The notes under the pieces are model-generated. The model ran no database searches. It saw only the letters and a list, made by a program, of their open reading frames with translations, and was not told the DNA's origin. A stretch of 64,000 bases of DNA, taken from positions 62,001 through 126,000 of the forward strand of contig NZ_ML660163.1 in the NCBI RefSeq assembly GCF_007004725.1, given 5' to 3'. Each line of letters starts with the position of its first letter. Within the stretch, counting starts at the first letter, position 1. The DNA comes from Aliikangiella coralliicola (GTDB taxonomy: Bacteria > Pseudomonadota > Gammaproteobacteria > Enterobacterales > Kangiellaceae). Positions 26,690 to 35,578 of the stretch are shown piece after piece. The translations under genes and the position numbers were made by a program.

Positions 26690-27708
26690 GATACTTGCTC
26701 TCGATTTAGCAATTCGCTAATCACATCTTGAGAAATATTCAGAGAACCAATCTTTTCAGCATTGGCGGCAAAATCAACAAAAGAACGTGCAATTAACTGG
26801 GAAGGTTCCATTCTCATTGCAGACAGCGCTTGAACAACCTCAGGACTCAACTGATTAATGGGTTCTAGTTGCTTCGCTAATTTATAGGAAGCAGACTCAG
26901 CTTCAACTTTTTCGTTCTCAGCATTCAACTTAACCAATTCATCCCGCTGTTTTTCCAATTCAATATTTGCATTCATTTGTGCAGTTGCCATTTCCTGACG
27001 CTTCTTTTGCTCGGCTTTTTTACCTTCCAGTTTCACTTCTTGAATTTCACGCTTTTTCTCTTCTACCGCCTGCTCAGTTTCCAGTTCGTTTTCACGAATT
27101 TTTCTTTCCGCTTCTACCGCGGCGTTGCGGCGAATGTAAATTGCATCATCGGCCTCTTGCAGTAACCGTTCTCTTTCACGAGTTTGCAGCGCCTCCGCTG
27201 TCTCTGGTGTCGGCTTTATCGCAGTAATACTAAGATCCAAAACTTCGATACCTAAATTACTCAGGTAATCAGATTCCGCCAGGCGTACATGAATGGTCGC
27301 CAAGGTGTCAGCATCTAATTCCAGAACTTCTGTCAACGAAAGCGATTGGGTATAAGAACGCATAATGACCTGTAAACGATTAATGGTTCGCGTTGCCAGC
27401 TTTTCTGGATCATCTGACGCATAGGCTTTCGCCGCCTCATTCAATGAGAAGTTCAAAGCTTTGGAAATCGCAACGGGATCGGTAATTCGGTAAGTCAGAT
27501 TGCCTTGTACCGTCACTTCCTGAAAGTCCGAGGTGACTTCCCGGAAAATAAAGGGTTGGTCCTGATTACTTAGCGGAACACTGACGATATTACTCGTAGG
27601 CACGTAATATAAAAAGCTCAAACCAGGGCCTTGCTTTTTGACCCTGCTGCCTTTGAAATGAAATACGTAATCAGTTGGTTGTGACTTAAAGTATCGAAAC
27701 ATTGTCAT
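26686..27708 (-). CDS. SPFH/band-7 domain protein
   Basis: 340 residues. The N-terminal ~170 residues are an SPFH domain (FREVTSDFQEVTVQGNLTYRI, LNFSLNEAAKAYASDD, LGIEVLDLSITAIKPTPE). There follows a long charged coiled coil (ERERLLQEADDAIYIRRNAA through ~270) and a helical C-terminus (QLSPEVVQALSAMRMEPSQL). No transmembrane helix is obvious, unlike flotillin or HflK. SPFH proteins oligomerise into rings. It is first in the operon with the NAD-kinase-like and ARH genes, divergent from nrtR. Confidence 0.88.
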   Translation of the reverse strand: MTMFRYFKSQPTDYVFHFKGSRVKKQGPGLSFLYYVPTSNIVSVPLSNQDQPFIFREVTSDFQEVTVQGNLTYRITDPVAISKALNFSLNEAAKAYASDDPEKLATRTINRLQVIMRSYTQSLSLTEVLELDADTLATIHVRLAESDYLSNLGIEVLDLSITAIKPTPETAEALQTRERERLLQEADDAIYIRRNAAVEAERKIRENELETEQAVEEKKREIQEVKLEGKKAEQKKRQEMATAQMNANIELEKQRDELVKLNAENEKVEAESASYKLAKQLEPINQLSPEVVQALSAMRMEPSQLIARSFVDFAANAEKIGSLNISQDVISELLNREQVS

Positions 27709-27785
27709 TGGATTTCTCCTTTTTAATTTTCTCTATCGCTTCGCTTTACTCGAACGAATACTGCGACATCTGCTTGAACAACAAT

Positions 27786-27804
27786 AAGTGGCCTTATGCC
27801 ACTT
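27786..27804. promoter_or_regulatory. Palindromic operator 1 (NrtR-type)
   Basis: A perfect 7-bp inverted repeat AAGTGGC-CTTAT-GCCACTT in the divergent region between the SPFH operon and nrtR. The second copy is centred 34 bp away. The best candidate binder is the NrtR-like protein encoded alongside. Confidence 0.75.
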
Positions 27805-27820
27805 GTTAATTTGAATAGAT

Positions 27821-27837
27821 AGTGGCACAATGCCACT
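27821..27837. promoter_or_regulatory. Palindromic operator 2 (NrtR-type)
   Basis: AGTGGC-ACAAT-GCCACT, the same half-site and 5-bp spacing as operator 1, placed just upstream of the nrtR start. Two sites allow control of both divergent transcripts, including autoregulation. Confidence 0.75.
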
Positions 27838-27873
27838 TATAAGTCAAATATTGATTAGGAAAAATTTAATCCT

Positions 27874-28554
27874 ATGATAAAATCTTTTGAAAAACCGATA
27901 CTTACCGTCGACGTCGCTTATCTATCAATCCACAATGCTCAACTCGAAATCTTAACCATCAGGCGGCAAAACGAGCCTTTTAAAGGGCAGCTCGCGCTTC
28001 CTGGAGGTTACGTCCATTGTGACCAAGACACAGATCTTCGAGACACCGCAAGACGGGTTATTGCTGAAAAAACTCAACTTGAGCCTGACTATATCGAACA
28101 GGTTGAAACCGTTGCCTCGAACACCCGTGACCCAAGAGGCTGGACTGCCACGGTACTATTTATGGCCCTGGTCAGCCAATCCAAACGCGACAATGAAGAA
28201 AGTTTAGGAAGCGGATGCCAATGGCATAAACTCGATTCTATTCAATCAAATGAGCTTTGCTTTGACCATGCGGTGTTACTCGAAAAAGTCAAAGAACGTC
28301 TCATCGCCAAGTCGCGCTATACATCAATTCCACTTTTTCTTTTACCGAATAAATTTAGTTTGAGCGAAGCTCAACAGTTTTTTGAAATTACCACCTTGTC
28401 TGGGTTAGAAAAAAAATCGTTCAGACGTCGGCTACTCGATGCGGAAATAGTTGAGGATACAGGCGAACTCTCAAAAACAGGCCGGAGAAAAGCGTCACTT
28501 TATCAAATCAAGCCAGGAGTCGGCGTCCACTTTTTTCCAAGAATGATTGGATAA
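27874..28554 (+). CDS. nrtR: NrtR-type Nudix regulator of NAD metabolism
   Basis: 226 residues. The N-terminal Nudix domain begins PILTVDVAYLSI and has FKGQLALPGGYVHCDQD; the Nudix box is degenerate (RRVIAEKT in place of REUxEE), as in NrtR proteins that bind ADP-ribose but do not hydrolyse well. VASNTRDPRGWTATVLFMAL is typical of the family. The C-terminal winged helix includes GLEKKSFRRRLLDAEIVEDTGE. NrtR represses NAD-related genes and is released by ADP-ribose. Two matching palindromes lie directly upstream, so it most likely controls itself and the divergent SPFH/NADK-like/ARH operon. Confidence 0.9.
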   Translation: MIKSFEKPILTVDVAYLSIHNAQLEILTIRRQNEPFKGQLALPGGYVHCDQDTDLRDTARRVIAEKTQLEPDYIEQVETVASNTRDPRGWTATVLFMALVSQSKRDNEESLGSGCQWHKLDSIQSNELCFDHAVLLEKVKERLIAKSRYTSIPLFLLPNKFSLSEAQQFFEITTLSGLEKKSFRRRLLDAEIVEDTGELSKTGRRKASLYQIKPGVGVHFFPRMIG

Positions 28555-28662
28555 GCTGGCTGAAATTAATTCAATCATTTTAAATCATGATAAAACCATG
28601 ACAATCGACAAACTTAAACAATTTACAATCCTTACATGTACTAAGCTAAGGAAAATTAGAAG

Positions 28663-30444
28663 ATGAACAAATTAACCAATCTAATAAAATCAATTGTTAC
28701 CGCCGCAGTGGTGTTGGCGTTAGCTAACTGTGCATCCCAACAGTCAAGTGTCGTTGAAACGGTTCCCGCTCCAGAAATAGCAGCCGAAGAACAAACCATT
28801 ATAATCACCGGTTCACGAATCAAAAGAAGTGATTCAGAAGCAGCACAGATTGTAGAAAACTTTATCGAACGATTAGACCGCCATGGTAAAGGAGTAGTCC
28901 TATCAGACAATCAAGACATACTCAGTATCTATCGAGAAAAAACGCAATTAACTTACAAGGAAAGACAAGATTTTTATCGGGTTATTGATGTCGATCCAAG
29001 AGCTTCACACCAGATATTTAAGCGCTATCGCGTTAACCCAACAATCAATACAATCAATAAACCGACCTCAACATTTTCAATGGACGTTGATAATGGGTCA
29101 TTCAAACTGGCAAAAACCATGTTGAGTATTGGCCAGCTACCGAATGCCGATGGGATCAGAATTGAAGAATTCGTTAACGCTATGGATTATCAATACCAAC
29201 CGAGCGAAGATTTATTCGCAGTGAGCGCCGAAGCAATGCCCTCACCTTTTCGAAATGGCTATCATATTTTACATCTGGGGTTACAGACAAAAGCGCTAAG
29301 CGACAGTGAACGAAATCCGAGCAACCTGGTGATAGTTGCAGACATTTCCGGTTCGATGAATTCAGATAACAAGCTAACGTTACTTAAAGATTCAATGACA
29401 ACTTTAGTCTCGCAACTCAATCGAGATGATAAAATCGCATTAGTTACTTATAACGATGATGCACAATTGGTTCTAAGCCCGACACGAGCGTCCAATAAGC
29501 GGAAAATTTTCAGGGCTATCAACAAACTTAAAGCTGGTGGTAGTACCAATGCCGAGAAAGGGTTGTTAAAAGGTTATCAATTAGCCAACGAGATGTTTGC
29601 CCCCGGGTTTAATAACCGAGTCATTCTCACATCCGACGGAATGGCTAACGTCGGCTCCACGTCCCCGGAAGCGATTCTCAATAAAATTAGTGAGTATAAG
29701 AACAAAGGAATTTTTCTGACGACACTCGGTGTAGGTGTCGGTATATATAATGATCATTTGCTGGAACAACTTGCTAATAAAGGCAATGGAAATTATCTTT
29801 ATGTCGCCAATCAAAGTGATATTCAAGACGCTTTTGTAGACCAGTTGAATAGCCAACTTCAAACAGTCGCTAAGGATGCCAAGATACAGGTCAAATTTGA
29901 CCCTGCCCAGGTTTCCAGTTACCGACTACTCGGCTACGAAAACCGCCACCTGAACGAACAAGATTTTACCGATCCGAATAAGGATGGTGGTGAGATTGGT
30001 GCTGGTCATAAAGTAACAGCTTTATACGAAATAAAAATCAATGACGAGTCGAGTGCCAACACACCAGTTAATCAGACGCTGGGGCAACTTTCGATCGCTT
30101 ACAAAAAACCACAAGGCCAAAAAGTCCATTACATAACTAAGCCACTCCCAGGCTCCATCATTTCATCTTCAGTTGGTAGTGCGTCTGCTGACAGTCGATT
30201 ATCATTCGGCGTTGCGGCCTTTGCGGAGAAACTGCGCCAATCTTATTGGGCGAGACTTTATTCATACTATGATGTCGAACGATTAATAGCGAATTTACCG
30301 CCTTCTTACCGCAGAAGTAACCAGGTCAAAAAACTGAAAGAACTCATCCAGGTAGCAAGCAGACTCGACCATCGCGACGATCCATTTGAAGCTCGCTACC
30401 CAAAGTCGACCATCGATTTCGATAGGGTACCTTTACTTGACTAA
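28663..30444 (+). CDS. vWA lipoprotein (YfbK-like)
   Basis: 593 residues. It starts with a lipoprotein signal peptide ending in LALANC. After a linker, IIITGSRIKR resembles the plug signature of TonB receptors. The YfbK N-terminal region (TFSMDVDNGSFKLAKTMLS, GIRIEEFVNAMDYQY) leads into a vWA domain with MIDAS DISGSMNSDNKL and a later LTSDGMANVG, then a C-terminal domain ending in KLKELIQVASRLDH. It sits in the periplasm or outer membrane. The next genes are a histidine kinase and response regulator, with the kinase start overlapping, so it may be a sensory partner. Confidence 0.88.
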   Translation: MNKLTNLIKSIVTAAVVLALANCASQQSSVVETVPAPEIAAEEQTIIITGSRIKRSDSEAAQIVENFIERLDRHGKGVVLSDNQDILSIYREKTQLTYKERQDFYRVIDVDPRASHQIFKRYRVNPTINTINKPTSTFSMDVDNGSFKLAKTMLSIGQLPNADGIRIEEFVNAMDYQYQPSEDLFAVSAEAMPSPFRNGYHILHLGLQTKALSDSERNPSNLVIVADISGSMNSDNKLTLLKDSMTTLVSQLNRDDKIALVTYNDDAQLVLSPTRASNKRKIFRAINKLKAGGSTNAEKGLLKGYQLANEMFAPGFNNRVILTSDGMANVGSTSPEAILNKISEYKNKGIFLTTLGVGVGIYNDHLLEQLANKGNGNYLYVANQSDIQDAFVDQLNSQLQTVAKDAKIQVKFDPAQVSSYRLLGYENRHLNEQDFTDPNKDGGEIGAGHKVTALYEIKINDESSANTPVNQTLGQLSIAYKKPQGQKVHYITKPLPGSIISSSVGSASADSRLSFGVAAFAEKLRQSYWARLYSYYDVERLIANLPPSYRRSNQVKKLKELIQVASRLDHRDDPFEARYPKSTIDFDRVPLLD

Positions 30445-32230
30445 ATTAATTAAAAGCCCTGTTAACCTGCTGATATTCCTTGTGATTATTATCGGCGGGA
30501 TCAGCCTTGGGTTTATGCTGCTTCTTGAATATCACCAAAACCAACGAGTGCTGGCTGAAAACAAAAAACTGACTCAAAACACGGTGATTAAAACATTAAC
30601 GAACAACATTAGTTCGAGGTTAAATGGCAGAATACTCTCTGTTGAAAAAATAGAATCACAGTGGCAGTCTTTATCGCCTGACATAACAATCGGTTATCAG
30701 AACAGATGGATCTTTCCGTTCAAGTATACCGGATCGGATTCGAATTCTTTGTCTTCGCTGTGGCAAGCCTATGATCTGGATAACAACTCAACAGAAACCT
30801 CGCCAGCTAGTATTACGAGAGTAAATTCACTGAGAGAGTTGAAAGTAGCGCTATCAAAAAATAGTTCAAAAGAACTTAAGGATAAGGTTGATAACTACTT
30901 TTCGTTAGTTGAAAACTTTCAACTCTCACCGCTGGAAGAAGTCATTAGTGGACTAACATTTTTGCAAATAGATAAGAACAAGAGTTGGAGTTATCAATTA
31001 ACCAAACTCTACCTGTTCAAGGGTAGTGAACAATTAACCCCCATCGTCAAACTCGCTTTTCAAGAAAACAGTGTTTTTTCAAGGGGAGACATGGATTTGA
31101 TTTTCAAACGAATCAAAAACATTGCAGAATTAACCAACCTTGACACTAGTTGGATAAACCAGTCAATGACCCATTTTTGGCAACAGCCGCCCAAAATCAG
31201 CCCAGATTCACTGCAAGACTTTGCCATAATTGATAACCGTTTCATTTCACTGAAAGCGGCGCAAGATATCACTCTGCTATTGCCATTTTCGATAGAAGAT
31301 GAATTGAACAGCGTGGTTGTTTCATTGATTGAGTTAGGAATTCTAAACCATGGTGACAGTGTCGATGCAATCTCCCCTGCCCCTCAAAATAAAGTGTTCG
31401 CACTGAAAGATATTTCATTGAAAATCAACCGCAAACTGTGGCAGGAACAAAGTAAAACTCAGTTCCAATTCTTTGTCGTCAAGTTATCGTTACTGTTATT
31501 GTTGGTTATCTCATTATTAATTTCTGTTAGCTATCTGTTATACCGAAATAAAAAAAGAAATGAATTTATCCAACTACGCGAGAACTTCGTAAACCTGGTG
31601 AGCCATGAATTAAAAACACCTTTAGCATCTATTCGTTTGATGACTGAAACACTAGAAAAACGTGCGCAAAAAAATATGCCGTTAAAGGACTACCCGAGCA
31701 GAATAGTGTCAGATGTCGATCGTTTGTGGTTGATGGTAGAAAACCTGTTGTCGTTAAACCATATTAACTCTGGGGAAGCCAAACTTAATCTCGAACCAAT
31801 CAAGGTACGCGATTTTGTTCAACGACTTTCTCAACAGTTCCAAGAACAAACCACCTTACCATTAAACGTATCCAATAAGATCCCAAAAGAATTTGAAATA
31901 GTCGCCGATCCAGTTCTTATCGAATTGATATTTGTCAATTTATTTTCAAACGCCATTAAATATTGCAACAAAGAACAAGCCCAACTTGAAGTCAGTCTAT
32001 CGCCTGACTCTAATGGCATTACAGTTGTCGATAATGGTACTGGTATCAATAAAAAAAATTGGAAAAGAGTATTTGATAATTTCTTTAGAGAGCCCGGTCA
32101 AAGTGCAATCAAAGGTTCTGGCATAGGCCTCGCCGTTTGCCGTAAAATAGCTGAACTTCACAAAGGGGAGATTACGATATTGCACTCGAATAGTCTTGGA
32201 ACTAAATGGCTAATAACAATACCGGCATAA
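30437..32230 (+). CDS. Sensor histidine kinase
   Basis: The likely start is TTG 30437 (overlapping the vWA stop by 8 bp, AGGG upstream); an in-frame ATG at 30386 would overlap by 59 bp. About 597 residues. Two membrane helices (LLIFLVIIIGGISLGFMLLL and LLLLLVISLLISVSYLL) flank a ~330-residue periplasmic sensor region. The kinase core follows: H-box FVNLVSHELKTPLASIRL, N-box NLFSNAIKYCN, G-boxes DNGTGI and GSGIGLAVC. No HAMP domain is evident. It is paired with the OmpR-family regulator next door. Confidence 0.92.
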   Translation: MTKLIKSPVNLLIFLVIIIGGISLGFMLLLEYHQNQRVLAENKKLTQNTVIKTLTNNISSRLNGRILSVEKIESQWQSLSPDITIGYQNRWIFPFKYTGSDSNSLSSLWQAYDLDNNSTETSPASITRVNSLRELKVALSKNSSKELKDKVDNYFSLVENFQLSPLEEVISGLTFLQIDKNKSWSYQLTKLYLFKGSEQLTPIVKLAFQENSVFSRGDMDLIFKRIKNIAELTNLDTSWINQSMTHFWQQPPKISPDSLQDFAIIDNRFISLKAAQDITLLLPFSIEDELNSVVVSLIELGILNHGDSVDAISPAPQNKVFALKDISLKINRKLWQEQSKTQFQFFVVKLSLLLLLVISLLISVSYLLYRNKKRNEFIQLRENFVNLVSHELKTPLASIRLMTETLEKRAQKNMPLKDYPSRIVSDVDRLWLMVENLLSLNHINSGEAKLNLEPIKVRDFVQRLSQQFQEQTTLPLNVSNKIPKEFEIVADPVLIELIFVNLFSNAIKYCNKEQAQLEVSLSPDSNGITVVDNGTGINKKNWKRVFDNFFREPGQSAIKGSGIGLAVCRKIAELHKGEITILHSNSLGTKWLITIPA

Positions 32231-32247
32231 TCAAGTCTGGAGAACAG

Positions 32248-32931
32248 GTGAAAAATAGAATTTTAATTGTCGAAGATGATTATAATCTTAGAACGACATT
32301 ACACGATAACCTGGAAATGGAAGATTACCAGGTTTCTTCATATGCGCTACTCGAAGAGGCCAGGCAATTCCTATCAAGCCATCAAGTAGATTTGATTATT
32401 TTAGATCTCATGCTACCTGATGGCGACGGTTTCGAGCTGTGCCGATGGGTGAGGCAGAAGTCCGACGTATTGATCCTAATGTTGACCGCGCGCAACCTGG
32501 AAAAAGATGTCGTTGAAGGTTTCATTTCTGGCGCCGATGATTATGTGAGCAAACCTTATCGGGCCTCGGAGTTGCTTTTACGTATCAAAGCTCTGCTAAA
32601 AAGAAAAAGTCGAACATTAACAATTAACCAGGCTGATATTAATGGCTTCATTGTCAATTGGAGCCTACGAGAAGTTAGAAAAGATGATCAACCAATCCAC
32701 CTGACTAAAACGGCCTTCGATATCCTCGCCTTTCTGTATCAAAACCTTAATCAAACCAGCAGCCGCGACCAGATACTAAATGCCGTTTGGGGTAGTAATG
32801 TGTATATAGACAATCGTACTGTTGACAATTTCGTATCTAATTTGAAAAAGCAATTAAAGCTCACTAGTGAAAAAGAGTATCAGATAAAAACGATTCGAGG
32901 CGTTGGTTATAGTTTGATGAATTCAGTTTAA
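32248..32931 (+). CDS. OmpR-family response regulator
   Basis: 228 residues from GTG 32248, preceded by GGAG; an in-frame start at 32206 overlaps the kinase gene and is less likely. The receiver domain has ILIVEDD, the phosphoacceptor Asp in LIILDLMLPDGDG, and the conserved Lys in DDYVSKPYR. The C-terminal winged helix has HLTKTAFDILAFLYQN, VDNFVSNLKKQL and KTIRGVGYSL. It is the output partner of the adjacent histidine kinase; the target genes are unknown, with the vWA lipoprotein operon itself a candidate. Confidence 0.92.
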   Translation: MKNRILIVEDDYNLRTTLHDNLEMEDYQVSSYALLEEARQFLSSHQVDLIILDLMLPDGDGFELCRWVRQKSDVLILMLTARNLEKDVVEGFISGADDYVSKPYRASELLLRIKALLKRKSRTLTINQADINGFIVNWSLREVRKDDQPIHLTKTAFDILAFLYQNLNQTSSRDQILNAVWGSNVYIDNRTVDNFVSNLKKQLKLTSEKEYQIKTIRGVGYSLMNSV

Positions 32932-33025
32932 CGAAGTTCTGGATTATTATCTTTGGTTTCGACTAAAATGAATTCCAACAAGCCAGCTCATTGAGAGCTA
33001 AGCAGCTAGATTAAAGTAAAAAGAA

Positions 33026-33631
33026 ATGAAAATAAAATTGGAAGTATTGGTATCAATAACCGCGATGATTACAGCGGTAGCAGCAGTCGTTGTTGCAATT
33101 ATACAAACACAGTTAATGCGGGAAGAAGCAGAACTTGAGCGAGAGCACTCTCGCCTTTCGGTTCAACCGGTATTATCAATTTATTCTCGTAGTAGTATCA
33201 ATGACACCACTGGAGAATTCGCTTTTGGCATCAGAAACGAGGGACTTGGACCGGCAGTGGTTGAAGGTTTTTCAGTAGCTTATAAAGGCACAAGAGCAAA
33301 CAATTGGTCAGAGCTGGTTGCTATTGCGACTGACGGGGCGGTGCATCTAAGAGGCGAAAAACGTAATGTTCCAGGTATTACCGAGTCAACCATTAATAAG
33401 GGCATGCTTGTGCCTGCTGACAGTACTATTTTAGCAATAAAGCTGGATAGCGATGCAAAAGTCGCAACCCGGTTAAGAAAGATAGATCAAGATACGACTG
33501 TGTCTATATGTTATTGCTCTCTGTATAAAGAGTGTTGGGTTACCACTAGTCAAAATACGCGTGCTAAATCAGTGACAAGCTGCAAGGCTTATGAAAGTGT
33601 CAATTTTAATCAGCTTGATAGCATTCAATAA
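33026..33631 (+). CDS. Membrane-anchored protein of unknown function
   Basis: 201 residues. One N-terminal membrane helix (VLVSITAMITAVAAVVVAII) and a short charged coiled region lead to a soluble domain beginning RLSVQPVLSIYSRSS and containing a beta-rich GIRNEGLGPAVVEGFSV, the type of domain often seen in small membrane-tethered bacterial proteins. Four Cys cluster near CYCSLYKECW. No family can be named. The monocistronic layout gives no functional hint. Confidence 0.75.
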   Translation: MKIKLEVLVSITAMITAVAAVVVAIIQTQLMREEAELEREHSRLSVQPVLSIYSRSSINDTTGEFAFGIRNEGLGPAVVEGFSVAYKGTRANNWSELVAIATDGAVHLRGEKRNVPGITESTINKGMLVPADSTILAIKLDSDAKVATRLRKIDQDTTVSICYCSLYKECWVTTSQNTRAKSVTSCKAYESVNFNQLDSIQ

Positions 33632-33738
33632 AGTCCGATGAAGTATCTAACATCATTGTATTCAATTAGCGAGTAATGCTAAAAAAGCAATGGTCTAAAA
33701 ATCAGGCAAAACAAGAATATGATTCTAATAATAACTGG

Positions 33739-35448
33739 TTAATTAACTGTAAACTGACTAGCGGAGATTGCTTTACTTTCATCATTTTTCCTGGCGAATT
33801 TATCACCAAAAAAATCCCCCTTATTCCAGCGTGGACGCTCTTCTTCCTCAGAGATAATTAACCCTAACAGTAACGCCGCCTGAACATAGCGTTTTGCGCC
33901 TTCATGACTGAAAGGAAGCGTTAAGTCATCACTGGGGCTATGGTAGTGTTGATTAAGAAAGGTCGCTAGCTCCTTTGTCCCTGAGATCTCAGGATTGGAA
34001 GACTTCGCACCAGCTTTGAATGCTAGCGCAGGGATCCCTTCTTTAACAAAAGAAAATTGATCAGAGCGAATGAAACGAACTTTTTCTGGCATTGGGTCGG
34101 GCGTTAGTTCCATCTTCATTCGGGTCAAGGCTTTAGCAACCGAGCCATGAAGTGAAGAATGCTCTGCCCCGAATGGCTCAATGTCATTTACGGGAAAACC
34201 CAGGTAAGGCATATCGATATTTATATTTGCAACTAACTGCTGTAAAGAAACCGGAAAATTTTTCGCTAAATAACTCGATCCCTGAAGCCCTTTCTCTTCG
34301 GCGGTAACCATCGCAAATATAACGGAACGCTTTGGTGGGACTTTCATTGATGACATAGCGGAGGCGACTTCTAGTACCGTTGCAACACCGGCAGCATTGT
34401 CGTAAGCACCATTAAAAATCTTAATTTTCTCTTCGTCAACTTGAACACCGAGATGATCTAAATGAGCGGTGTAAATAATGTACTCGTCTTTTAGTTTGGG
34501 ATCACTACCTTCCAACAATCCAATGACATTAGCAGACTTTACTTTTTTTTGTGCCGAGCGTTTTTCTATTTTAGCCGACACGCCTAAGTCAAAACTGCCT
34601 GTTTTTCCGGACGCATGCTTACCGAAAATTTTTTCCAAATTATGATCGGCAAACTGAAAGAATTTTTTGGCGCCAGAAGGACTAAGCACCGCATTACCTT
34701 TTAACTCAGCAAACCCTTGAAATGCTGACCCATTTTTATCGAGCCAACGCATTCCAGACTTCTTAAATTGCGGCAGAATTTTCTCCCAGGGCCTTCTTTT
34801 ATTATCAACCGGCGTACGAACATGCAACATACCCACCGCCCCCAGGTGACTCGCAATTTCTTTTTTTAATGTACTTGAAGAATAGTAAGCGCGCTGATCA
34901 GTATCGAAGTGCGGGGGAGCACCCGATAATACAACCAATATTTTGCCCTTAACGTCAACACCAGAAAAGTCATCGTGTTGATACTCAGGCGCTTTTATTC
35001 CGTGCCCTACAAATACCAAAGGCGCAACAACAACTTCTTCAGTTTGACCAAAACTTCCCGAGACCGCGTAATCGCTCCCGTATGTAAAACTAACTTCGTT
35101 ATTGCCGCGCAAAAATGTTAAGGAAGCGCTATCTGGAATTAATCGAGTTTCAAAAAAATTAACGTCTTGAAAGTAATTTCTTTTGTTTGCAAACTTCTTT
35201 AATCCCATTGCTTCAAACTCTTTAGCAATATAGGACGCCGCTAATCTGTACTCGGATGTGCCCGCTTCTCTGCCTTTCATTTCATTATCGGCTAGAACTT
35301 CCATATGGGTACGAACAGATTCGCTTTTAATCGAAAGAACAGCTTCTGAATGTGCCACCGCTCGATTAATTTTGTCTTCATTAAAACTCTTAGACAGTGA
35401 AAAATGGAGTACTGATAAAAACAACAGCATCAGGATTAAACTTTTCAT
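33739..35448 (-). CDS. Secreted M28-family zinc aminopeptidase with PA domain
   Basis: 569 residues with a signal peptide (LILMLLFLSVLHFSLS). The M28 zinc ligands are visible in IIYTAHLDHLGVQ, NGAYDNAAGVATVLEVA, VTAEEKGLQGSSYLA (catalytic Glu-Glu) and RSDQFSFVKEGIPALAF, with a late His in LNQHYHSPSDD. A protease-associated insert (VKGKILVVLSGAPP) precedes the catalytic part. It likely works in the periplasm or outside the cell on peptides. It stands alone between convergent or divergent neighbours. Confidence 0.92.
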   Translation of the reverse strand: MKSLILMLLFLSVLHFSLSKSFNEDKINRAVAHSEAVLSIKSESVRTHMEVLADNEMKGREAGTSEYRLAASYIAKEFEAMGLKKFANKRNYFQDVNFFETRLIPDSASLTFLRGNNEVSFTYGSDYAVSGSFGQTEEVVVAPLVFVGHGIKAPEYQHDDFSGVDVKGKILVVLSGAPPHFDTDQRAYYSSSTLKKEIASHLGAVGMLHVRTPVDNKRRPWEKILPQFKKSGMRWLDKNGSAFQGFAELKGNAVLSPSGAKKFFQFADHNLEKIFGKHASGKTGSFDLGVSAKIEKRSAQKKVKSANVIGLLEGSDPKLKDEYIIYTAHLDHLGVQVDEEKIKIFNGAYDNAAGVATVLEVASAMSSMKVPPKRSVIFAMVTAEEKGLQGSSYLAKNFPVSLQQLVANINIDMPYLGFPVNDIEPFGAEHSSLHGSVAKALTRMKMELTPDPMPEKVRFIRSDQFSFVKEGIPALAFKAGAKSSNPEISGTKELATFLNQHYHSPSDDLTLPFSHEGAKRYVQAALLLGLIISEEEERPRWNKGDFFGDKFARKNDESKAISASQFTVN

Positions 35449-35578
35449 TCATTTTCTCCTATTACCTAAACCAATCATCTTCATCCCAGCAGCCACATTG
35501 CTACCTCGACTGCAATTGATTTTGCCACTGGACTAGTGTTGTTTTTATTTTCTTTTTTACTAAAGGATTACGACCTCG

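Noticed and set aside
30386-30436. Upstream ATG start for the histidine kinase
   Set aside because: It would overlap the vWA gene by 59 bp; the TTG at 30437 has a better overlap and an AGGG ahead. Not certain.
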